DNA from: JBCDBL01 sp039183635
GTDB taxonomy: Bacteria > Pseudomonadota > Alphaproteobacteria > Caulobacterales > Parvularculaceae
DNA length: 39,150 nt
Reading direction: 5' to 3'
Assembly (NCBI GenBank): GCA_039183635.1
Contig: JBCDBL010000018.1
Span: forward strand, 1 to 39,150
The notes under the pieces were generated by a model, which did not search any database, was not told the origin of the DNA, and saw only the letters and a list, made by a program, of their open reading frames with translations. The first letter of the stretch is position 1, and every line of letters starts with the position of its first letter. Positions 24,774 to 32,162 of this stretch are shown one piece after another. The position numbers and the translations under genes were made by a program.

Positions 24774-26087
24774 CTACTCTAAGACGAATTCGGGACGCAG
24801 ATCCAATTTTTTTCGCACCTCGCGTTCGCTTTTCACAGAAAAGCCGGCTTCTTTCCGGAAAAAATGTGCAATGCGCGGTTGAATCTCATTGCGCCAGCGC
24901 GATCCATTGAACACGCCATAATGCCCAACCTTCGGCTGGACATAATCAATTTTTTTCTCCGCCGGAATACCGGCGCACAAGGTGTGTGCCGCCTGGGTTT
25001 GGCCGATCCCGGAGATATCGTCATTTTCCCCCTCAACCGTCATGAGCGCGACATTCTTCACTGCATCGGTCCGCACGATGCGATCGCGATGGACCATAAC
25101 GCCCTTGGCGAGGGAGAATTTTTGAAACACCTCATCAATCGTCTGTACATAGAACTCTTCCGTGAGATCCAGGACCGCCAGATATTCATCATAAAATTCG
25201 CGGTGCTTTTGGGCGCTTTCCCCATCGCCTTGCACAAGATGTTCAAAATACTTGTATTGGGCGCCGATATGCCGGTCGGAGTTCATGGATAAAAATGAAT
25301 AGAGCTGAATAAAGCCTGGATACACGCGCCGCAAAACCCCGGCGTGGGGCAAAGGCACCGTGTAAATCATATTCTCTCTAAACCAGTCCACAGGCCGCTC
25401 CATGGCGAGCTTGTTGGGCACGGTCGGCGACTGGCGAGCGTCGATCGGACTGCCCATAAACACCATGGAGGCCGGCAGGTTCGGATCTTCGTCCTCAGAC
25501 ATCAAAGAAACCGCGGCCAGGACCGCCGGTCCTGGCTGACATACGCCCATCACATGGGCCTTCGGACCGATCGTCTGGAGAAACTCGATGACATAATCAA
25601 CGTAATCGTTGAGATCGAAACGACCCTTGTTGATCGGCACAAGCCGGGCGTCGGCCCAATCGGTGACATACACCTCATGGTCGGGCAACATCGCCTCCAC
25701 CGTACCGCGCAACAGGGTCGCGAAGTGGCCGGACATTGGCGCGACAATCAAAACCCGCGGATCGGGCGCGTCGTCCCCCCTGGCCGCCTTCAACGCCGCC
25801 TCGTCCCGCGTGAACCGCACCAATCGGCAGAACGGTTTCGACACCAGGGTTTCCGGCGTCACCGGGACGGACTTCCCGTTTATAAGGGTTTCGTCCAATT
25901 CCCATTCAGGTTTCGCATAGCGGCGGGTGGCGGATTCAAACACGTCAAGGGCCGCCGCCATCGAGCGGCCGGCCAGGGTGTTCGATGCCGGATTGATCGG
26001 AGACCGCCAGAACCGGGCGCTGGCGTTGGCGACGGCGCGAAAAGGCGTCATCGCCGCATGATTCAACTCATACAAAGAATACAACAT
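24774..26087 (-). CDS. phaZ: Intracellular polyhydroxyalkanoate depolymerase
   Basis: A 437-residue cytoplasmic enzyme that mobilises stored polyhydroxybutyrate. It opens MLYSLYELNHAAMTPFRAVA, as in Ralstonia PhaZ1-type enzymes. The nucleophile is Cys183 in GVCQPGPAVLA (Cys replaces the usual lipase-box Ser); the triad is completed by an Asp in VEGENDDISGIGQT (about 356) and His389 in KVGHYGVFNGSRW. These positions match the known C/D/H residues of the Ralstonia enzyme. There is no signal peptide, as expected. A strong AAAGGAGG ribosome site precedes the ATG. The host presumably makes PHB; no phaC or phaP is in this window. Confidence 0.94.
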   Translation of the reverse strand: MLYSLYELNHAAMTPFRAVANASARFWRSPINPASNTLAGRSMAAALDVFESATRRYAKPEWELDETLINGKSVPVTPETLVSKPFCRLVRFTRDEAALKAARGDDAPDPRVLIVAPMSGHFATLLRGTVEAMLPDHEVYVTDWADARLVPINKGRFDLNDYVDYVIEFLQTIGPKAHVMGVCQPGPAVLAAVSLMSEDEDPNLPASMVFMGSPIDARQSPTVPNKLAMERPVDWFRENMIYTVPLPHAGVLRRVYPGFIQLYSFLSMNSDRHIGAQYKYFEHLVQGDGESAQKHREFYDEYLAVLDLTEEFYVQTIDEVFQKFSLAKGVMVHRDRIVRTDAVKNVALMTVEGENDDISGIGQTQAAHTLCAGIPAEKKIDYVQPKVGHYGVFNGSRWRNEIQPRIAHFFRKEAGFSVKSEREVRKKLDLRPEFVLE

Positions 26088-26414
26088 TTATCGCGAGCCT
26101 CCTTTGGCGCGCAGTCCATGGCGAACCGTCAAACCGTCGCCTCCCCCGTCATTTCTTTCACTATGGGCGCATTTTTAGAGCCATTGCAAACACTTATGCG
26201 TTTGATGCGCCGACGGGCCATTTATTGTGCTGTAAAATTATAAGCCTTCGATGAGGCCCAAAGGGACAAATTGACTTAAATTCGAACCAAAATGAGATTG
26301 TGCCGCGTTTTCATATTGAATTTGCATGCGTTTTCGCTGCGGCGAACGCACGGTTAAGCGCCGTTGCGCTCTCCGCCTTGTCGGCCGGGGAGGGTGATCG
26401 TCCCGAAACGTCCA

Positions 26415-26555
26415 GGGGTGATCGGTCACGGTAGACAAGAGCCGATCATGGCGTGCGATAAGCACGCCGTCTTTCGTTATGACAAGGTCCGGCTCAATAA
26501 TCTGCAGGCGCCCCGGCGTGGCCGATCATCGAAACAATGGCCGCAACAACGGCGC
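26415..26555 (-). pseudogene. Remnant of a glycerophosphodiester phosphodiesterase gene
   Basis: On the minus strand, one frame reads AVVAAIVSMIGHAGAPADY then stop, resembling the GDPD start (IGHRGAP), and the adjacent frame continues IIEPDLVITKDGVLIARHDR then LLSTVTD, the next conserved GDPD block. About 25 residues that normally separate the two are missing and the frame has shifted, so this is a decayed fragment with an internal deletion. The rest of the 617-nt phaZ-SCO gap (26088-26704) holds the phaZ upstream region and a mosaic repeat. Confidence 0.6.
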
Positions 26556-26558
26556 TAG

Positions 26559-26660
26559 CGCGTGTCGCGCAAAAGTGGATACCGGTTTTGCGTAAAAGAC
26601 ACGCGTAAACAAAGACCTAGAGCACGTCATATGAATCCAATTAAATGAGACGTGCTCTAG
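26559..26660. repeat. Mosaic repeat (A module + TAGAGC-edged B module)
   Basis: Module A (26559-26606) contains GCGTGTCGCGCAAAAGTGG and ACCGGTTTTGCGTAAAAGAC; the junction TAAACAAAGACC is shared with other copies; the B module is 26618-26659 (TAGAGCACGTC paired with GACGTGCTCTA). It abuts the GDPD remnant. Confidence 0.7.
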
Positions 26661-26704
26661 AGACTTTCATCGGCGCGCCCTCAACCCAGAAAACCTGACG
26701 GAGC

Positions 26705-27304
26705 TTAAAGGTGTTTGCGCAACTCGGCGGCCAATTCATCTACGGACAAGGTATCCCTGATCGGCGCGACAAATCGGCCCTCCGCATCCATGAGGTAAAA
26801 GAGACTGGAATGATCCATCGTATAGCCGAGCGCGCTGCCCTCAAGGAGGACTTTGTTTCGGTAGACACGGTAGGCGTCAAGGGCGGCGTCCACATCTTCC
26901 TGGGCGCCGGTCAGCCCTACAAAGCGCGGCTCGAAAGCGAGGTACGATTTTAAAAGCTCCGGCGTATCGCGTTCCGGATCGACAGTGATGAACAGGGCGT
27001 TCAGCTTGTCTGCATCGCCCTCCAAAACACCGAGCGCGCCGGACAGCTTTCCGAGCGCCGTCGGACAGATGTCGGGACATGTGGCGAACCCGAAATAAAT
27101 GACCGTCGGACGGCCTTTAAAATCCGCCTCGGTCCGCATCGCGACGTTCTGATCGACCAGGGTGAAGGGCCCGCCAATACTTTCCGCAACGCCGCCAAGA
27201 TCGGTTGTCCGGGGCGCAGGGCGGTTTTGCGTCGCTGTAAGCACGACAAAGCCGACGATCGCAGCCGCCGCCAGCCCCCAAAGCGTCATACGAAGTACAG
27301 TCAT
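26705..27304 (-). CDS. SCO1/SenC/PrrC family copper chaperone
   Basis: A 199-residue membrane-anchored thioredoxin-fold protein. An N-terminal helix (about residues 8-24) anchors a periplasmic domain with the copper site CPDICP (about residues 76-81) within VIYFGFATCPDICPTALGKL, plus the third ligand His in YTMDHSSLFYLMD. SCO proteins deliver copper to or reduce the CuA centre of cytochrome c oxidase. It is divergent from regB (157-nt gap), matching the regB-senC-regA / prrBCA linkage known in photosynthetic and other alphaproteobacteria. Confidence 0.92.
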   Translation of the reverse strand: MTVLRMTLWGLAAAAIVGFVVLTATQNRPAPRTTDLGGVAESIGGPFTLVDQNVAMRTEADFKGRPTVIYFGFATCPDICPTALGKLSGALGVLEGDADKLNALFITVDPERDTPELLKSYLAFEPRFVGLTGAQEDVDAALDAYRVYRNKVLLEGSALGYTMDHSSLFYLMDAEGRFVAPIRDTLSVDELAAELRKHL

Positions 27305-27461
27305 AGCGCCGCCGCCTTTCGATTAGAGTCTGCTATGTGAATGTTCCAAAACCTGCTTTCCAGATATAAGAGCCGTGTGTCATGTGCAATCGCCTCGCCG
27401 CCGCCGAAACGTCGCAGACGTACATTTTGACATTCTTTCGGGCCGCGTGGAGAAAGGCGCC

Positions 27462-28823
27462 ATGCAAGGTCTAACCGAAGAAGAAGCCGTCGCGCGCCTC
27501 ACCGGCCATGTGCGCCTGCGCACGCTTGTGGTGTTGCGCTGGCTCGCTGTGGCGGGACAGAGCTTCGCCGTCATTTTCGTGCATTTAAGCCTTGGCTTTC
27601 CGCTGCCCCTCGGGCTCTGTCTGGCCGCCATCGCCGCCTCGGCCTGGCTCAATATCTTCGCCAGCTTGCGCTACCCGGCCCAGCGCATGCTGGGCGACAA
27701 GGAGGCGGCGTTTTACCTTGCCTACGATATTTTGCAGCTCGCTTGCCTTCTGTACCTCACTGGCGGGCTGAAAAACCCGTTTTCACTCCTGTTCCTCGCG
27801 CCGGTGACGATCTCAGCCAGCGTGTTGGGGTTGCGCGCCACGCTCGCCCTTGGCGGCCTCGCCCTCGCTTGCATTACATTTTTGGCGCTGTTCCATTTTC
27901 CCTTGCCGTGGAGCCCGGGGGAAACGCCGGTCCTGCCGCCGATGTACCTCGGCGGCATTTGGGCCGCTCTTGTCCTGGGACTGGGGTTCACCGCCATTTA
28001 CGCCTGGCGTATCGCGTCGGAGCGCACGCGCATGTCCACAGCCCTCGCCGCAACGCAGCTTGTGCTCGCGCGGGAGCAGAAGCTGTCCGCCCTCGGGGGG
28101 CTCGCCGCCGCCGCCGCCCATGAACTGGGCACGCCGCTCGCCACCATCCAGCTTGTGGCGAAGGAGATGGCGCTGGAGTTTGACAAAGAATTCGATAAAA
28201 CCCACCCCCTCGCCGAGGACGCAGACCTTCTTGTGAGCCAGGCGGAGCGTTGCCGCGACATACTGGCCCGCCTGTCTTTGCGCGGAGAGGAAGGAGACAT
28301 CGTCCACGACACGATGAACCTGGAGTCCTTGCTCAGTGAAGCGGTGGAGCCTTACCGCGCCCTGGGCGCCGACATTTGCGTGCGCATCGCGCCGCCCGCC
28401 ACCGCCGAACCCATCACATTGATGCGCAGCCCGGAAATACTCTATGGCCTTCAAAACATTATAGAAAACGCCGCAGACTTCGCCAAAAAGCGGGTCGATA
28501 TCAACGCTGAAATCAATGGCGCAGGTTTAAAGATCATCGTCAGCGACGACGGGCCCGGGTTCGCCCAGGAGGTGCTGGCCCGCCTCGGAGAGCCCTACAT
28601 CACGACGCGGGCGGCCGCGCACGGACCGCGCCGGCCCGGCGCCGCAGCGCCCCATGAGGGCATGGGGCTGGGGTTCTTTATTGCAAAAACCCTGTTGGAG
28701 CGCACCGGCGGGGAAGTCGCCTTCGCCAATCGCCTCGGTCCTGACCGGGACCGGCCGAGCGGCGCAAGGGTTTCGGTCTTCTGGGCGGCGGCGGCCGTCG
28801 ATGCGCTGGCCGGGCGACCTTGA
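27462..28823 (+). CDS. regB: Redox-sensing histidine kinase RegB/PrrB/ActS
   Basis: A 453-residue membrane kinase with six predicted N-terminal helices. It carries the ubiquinone-binding heptapeptide GGLKNPF (residues 101-107), the H-box AAAHELGTPLATIQL with His220, and Cys264 in QAERCRDILARLS, at the place of the redox Cys265 of Rhodobacter RegB. The ATPase domain has DDGPGF and GMGLGFFIAKTLLE. RegB senses quinone and thiol redox state and phosphorylates RegA to control respiration, carbon and nitrogen fixation genes. I start at the ATG at 27462, preceded by GGAGAAAGG; an earlier in-frame GTG adds 29 unlikely residues. regA follows after 157 nt. Confidence 0.94.
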   Translation: MQGLTEEEAVARLTGHVRLRTLVVLRWLAVAGQSFAVIFVHLSLGFPLPLGLCLAAIAASAWLNIFASLRYPAQRMLGDKEAAFYLAYDILQLACLLYLTGGLKNPFSLLFLAPVTISASVLGLRATLALGGLALACITFLALFHFPLPWSPGETPVLPPMYLGGIWAALVLGLGFTAIYAWRIASERTRMSTALAATQLVLAREQKLSALGGLAAAAAHELGTPLATIQLVAKEMALEFDKEFDKTHPLAEDADLLVSQAERCRDILARLSLRGEEGDIVHDTMNLESLLSEAVEPYRALGADICVRIAPPATAEPITLMRSPEILYGLQNIIENAADFAKKRVDINAEINGAGLKIIVSDDGPGFAQEVLARLGEPYITTRAAAHGPRRPGAAAPHEGMGLGFFIAKTLLERTGGEVAFANRLGPDRDRPSGARVSVFWAAAAVDALAGRP

Positions 28824-28980
28824 AGCGCCGGGCGGATAAACGGATCGGAATAGTCGTCGGACCTGGGCGGCGAACAAAATATTCGACGCATCGAAATCAG
28901 CGGCGAAGCGCCGCAGCGCGTCGCCAAGCCGCACAAAAAGATATATGTGTCATAAAGCTGTTAAACGCTGGAGATGGCCC

Positions 28981-29565
28981 ATGACACAAGCGCCCCAAGC
29001 AACACCGCAAACCGACGATGGTCCGGAGGCGGGCGTCTTTGAGGATCGTTCCCTTCTCATCCTCGACGACGACGGTCCATTTCGGGAGCGGCTCGGCCGC
29101 GCTATGGAGAAACGCGGCTTTCACCCCTTGCTCGCCGAAGGCGTAGAGGCCGCCAAAACAATCCTGAAGGAAACGCCGCCGGCCTATGCGGTGATCGACC
29201 TGCGGCTCGCCGACGGATCGGGGCTCGACGTCGTGGAGACCATCCGCGGGGCGCGGGAGGACGCGCGCATCGTCATGCTGACCGGCTACGGCAACATCGC
29301 CACCGCCGTCGCGGCGGTGAAGGCGGGCGCCATCGATTATCTGTCAAAACCGGCGGATGCGGACGATGTGGAAAAGGCCCTGCTCGCCCCGGAGGGCGAA
29401 AAGCCGGCCCCGCCGGACAACCCGATGTCGGCCGACCGGGTCAGGTGGGAGCACATTCAGCGCGTCTACGAGCTGTGCGACCACAACGTCTCGGAAACCG
29501 CCCGACGCCTCAACATGCACCGCCGCACCCTGCAGCGCATCCTCGCCAAACGTTCGCCGCGTTAG
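28981..29565 (+). CDS. regA: Redox response regulator RegA/PrrA/ActR
   Basis: A 194-residue response regulator. The receiver domain has the acidic pocket LLILDDDGPF (Asp29-31), phospho-acceptor Asp73 in VIDLRLADGSGL, and the conserved Thr and Lys in MLTGYGNIATA and YLSKPADADD. The C-terminal Fis-type helix-turn-helix reads VSETARRLNMHRRTLQRILA, nearly identical across the RegA family. It acts as DNA-binding partner of RegB. The ATG at 28981 has GGAG 8 nt upstream. The gap before it contains a small GCGGCG/CGCCGC hairpin (28900-28914), so regA may have its own promoter as well as readthrough. Convergent with the peptidase gene, stops 11 nt apart. Confidence 0.95.
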   Translation: MTQAPQATPQTDDGPEAGVFEDRSLLILDDDGPFRERLGRAMEKRGFHPLLAEGVEAAKTILKETPPAYAVIDLRLADGSGLDVVETIRGAREDARIVMLTGYGNIATAVAAVKAGAIDYLSKPADADDVEKALLAPEGEKPAPPDNPMSADRVRWEHIQRVYELCDHNVSETARRLNMHRRTLQRILAKRSPR

Positions 29566-29575
29566 CCGCCGCCCG

Positions 29576-31930
29576 TTACGGGGCGCCGAGATCGACGCCG
29601 TCCATGGGCGTCCCGGCAAGATGCTCCAGAAAATAGTCCCAGCGGCGCAGGCGATAGTATGTCGCCGCCGCATCGGAAAACGGGCCCTGGCCCTCGGAGG
29701 CGTATCCATGCCCCTCGCCCGGCAAAATGACGAGGTCGACTTTTTTGCCCGCTTCCATAAAGGCGCGCAGGAGGCGCAGGGTATGTGCAATGTGCACGTC
29801 GCGATCCTCATCGCCATGGACCAACAGCAGCTTGCCTTTTAAACGGTCCGCGACATCCTGGTTTGTCGCAAACCCCGCCGCGCCGCCGGCCGGACCGCTG
29901 TAGGGGTGACCGAAGAAAAACTCGCCGGAGTTCATCTCGTAAATATTATTGTCGTGATTGCCCGCCCCGGCGACGCCGACCTTGTAAAACTCAGGGTGCC
30001 GCAACATCGCAGCAACCGCCATGAAACCGCCGCCGGAATGGCCGTAGACGCCGATGCGGCTTGCATCCATAAAACCATGCCGTTCAATCAACTTCTCCAG
30101 TCCGGCTTTGTTGTCCGCAAGGCCGTAATCGCGCATGTCGCCGAACGCTCTCGGGTAGTGTTGATAGGCGCGTCCGCGCATGGACGCCCCGCCGCGCTGG
30201 CCGAGGGCGACCGTGACAAACCCAAGCTCGGCCAGGACGGAATTCCGGTCCGCCGGATTAAACCGGCCAAACGGCGCGGGCTCACCCTGCGGCCCCGGAT
30301 AGACATAGGAAATAACGGGATATGTCCGGGACGGATCAAAGTCCGACGGCGTCCACATCACGCCGAACAAAGGCGTATCGCCGTCGGCCGCGCGCACCTC
30401 AACCGGCGTCGGCGGCGTCCAGCCGAGCGTTTCAAGACGTTCAGTGGAAGTCTCCGCCAGTTTCATAATTTCAGCGCCCGACCGATCCTTCACGACAAGG
30501 CGCGGGGCCATGTCCACGCGCGCCGTGCGCTCCACGAAGTAAGCGCCGTCCGGCGACGGCCAGATGCGATGATCCGCCGCCGCATCGCCAAGCCGTCGCA
30601 TCGCGCCGGTTTGCATATCGATGTCGATTATATGTCTGTGGTACGGATTTTCTTCAGAGGCGTCGCCGTAGACGGAGGCGAGAATCGCGTTTCGTTCATG
30701 GTCGACATGCAGGATGCGGTCGACGGAAAACGCCCCGCGGGTGAGCTGCCGCACCAGGGCGCCGCGGCGGTCATGCAAATAGTAATGCAGATACCCGTCC
30801 CGGTCGGACTTCCATATGAACCCGTCCGGCGTCTCGTGAAACTCGGCAAACCGTAAGGAAGAAGAGGGCTCGGCCGGCTCCCGCAAGAGCGTCGCCATCT
30901 CCCGGCTTGCAATATCGACGACGCACAGCTCGACATCGTCATAGCCGCGCGACATGCGGGCGAAGTAGACGCGCGTTCCATCCCGGGACGGATATATTCC
31001 GCCGCCGCGCATGTCCATATTGCCGATATGGGCCCAGCCGGCGGCGTCAACCTCAAACCCCGCGCCGGTGTCAGCGTTGAAAATCCATAACTCAGGCTGC
31101 GGCAGGTTTTCATCGGGTTCACCGGGATAGGCGAATTTTTGCGTGCGCAATCGCGGCCGGCCTTTCGTCTGCGTCTCCACGATCCAGGCCTCGCCCACAT
31201 TGCGATTGTCCCAGCGCTCAATGAAAAAGTAGGGTCCCTCGCCAATCCAGGTGACATAGGGCGCGCGCGGCGTTTCAACGTCCAAATCCAACGGATTGCT
31301 GATCGCCGCTTCGGCGGCGAAACTGCGCCACTGTTCGGCGTCGAACGACAGTCTTCGCGCCTCGCCTGCGCCGCGTCCGCCTATGGCCCGGCGATAAAGG
31401 TCGCCGTCTTGCGTATAGATGGCGTACCGCCCCGAGGGGGACAGACTTTCACGGGTGTTTTTCGCCTCCTGCTTGCGACGCCGCAGTGCGCCGGTGTTTA
31501 AATTGTATATATATGAAAATCCGTCTACGGAAACCGTAAGGCGGCTGCGCGCGGCGTCATAGCCTATGGCGCGCGTTTTAAACGCGCTGCGCGGGACAGC
31601 GTCCCCGTATCGTTTTTCTATGGCGTCAGAAAGGCGGCGACGATCAACCAGCCTGTGCTGCGTGCGCGCCGTTACGTCCGCTTTGACGAAATCATGACGG
31701 CCCTCGCTCTGAGAGATGTAATAAACGACGCGTCCGTCCGCAGACCATGACACATCGCCAAGATCGTTCGACAGCGCTTTGATTTCGTCCGTGAGCAAAC
31801 GCTCCGCCTTTTTAATCCGGCAGTCGCGATCGCACGCCTCGCCCTTGGCGTCCGCGGCAGGGACGGCTGAAACGAACAGAGCGGCCGCACAGAGGCAAGC
31901 AAGACATGCGAAAGCTGGAAATCGAGCCAT
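29576..31930 (-). CDS. S9 family peptidase (dipeptidyl peptidase IV-like), exported
   Basis: A 784-residue serine peptidase with a signal peptide (about residues 1-28, ending AADAKG). An N-terminal beta-propeller region (repeats such as DVSWSADGRVVYYIS, LSPSGRYAIYTQDGDLYRR, PSRDGTRVYFARMS) precedes an alpha/beta hydrolase domain. The catalytic triad is Ser632 in GVYGHSGGGF, Asp709 in HGDEDRDVHI and His741 in PGEGHGY. DPP-IV relatives remove N-terminal dipeptides; exact specificity cannot be read. It is predicted periplasmic. It is divergent from an exported M16 peptidase gene (232-nt gap), suggesting peptide scavenging. Confidence 0.92.
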   Translation of the reverse strand: MARFPAFACLACLCAAALFVSAVPAADAKGEACDRDCRIKKAERLLTDEIKALSNDLGDVSWSADGRVVYYISQSEGRHDFVKADVTARTQHRLVDRRRLSDAIEKRYGDAVPRSAFKTRAIGYDAARSRLTVSVDGFSYIYNLNTGALRRRKQEAKNTRESLSPSGRYAIYTQDGDLYRRAIGGRGAGEARRLSFDAEQWRSFAAEAAISNPLDLDVETPRAPYVTWIGEGPYFFIERWDNRNVGEAWIVETQTKGRPRLRTQKFAYPGEPDENLPQPELWIFNADTGAGFEVDAAGWAHIGNMDMRGGGIYPSRDGTRVYFARMSRGYDDVELCVVDIASREMATLLREPAEPSSSLRFAEFHETPDGFIWKSDRDGYLHYYLHDRRGALVRQLTRGAFSVDRILHVDHERNAILASVYGDASEENPYHRHIIDIDMQTGAMRRLGDAAADHRIWPSPDGAYFVERTARVDMAPRLVVKDRSGAEIMKLAETSTERLETLGWTPPTPVEVRAADGDTPLFGVMWTPSDFDPSRTYPVISYVYPGPQGEPAPFGRFNPADRNSVLAELGFVTVALGQRGGASMRGRAYQHYPRAFGDMRDYGLADNKAGLEKLIERHGFMDASRIGVYGHSGGGFMAVAAMLRHPEFYKVGVAGAGNHDNNIYEMNSGEFFFGHPYSGPAGGAAGFATNQDVADRLKGKLLLVHGDEDRDVHIAHTLRLLRAFMEAGKKVDLVILPGEGHGYASEGQGPFSDAAATYYRLRRWDYFLEHLAGTPMDGVDLGAP

Positions 31931-32162
31931 AAATCCCCGTCATCCGTCGGACGGCGCGGCCAAGTCACGCCGAAAATTAGATTTTGATCGAAATGTAAAT
32001 GCAGCGCCCGCGCGCCACAAGGGCCTTCGCCGCATTTAGTAACGCCCACGAAAACGGATTTGCGGCGGCGCAGCGCGCATTTGAGATAAAGCGGCCTTGA
32101 CGCGGGATGAGAAATTCGGCGTGCTGCGGCGACGCTTAGTCGCTTTCATTCGGAGCCCGCCC

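Noticed and set aside
26238..26465. A 75-codon minus-strand gene after the GDPD remnant
   Set aside because: Only its first residues match GDPD; the remainder has no conserved pattern and starts inside the remnant.
27305..27461. RegA binding site of GCGNC...GNCGC type before regB
   Set aside because: Only a partial match in GC-rich sequence; not better than expected by chance.
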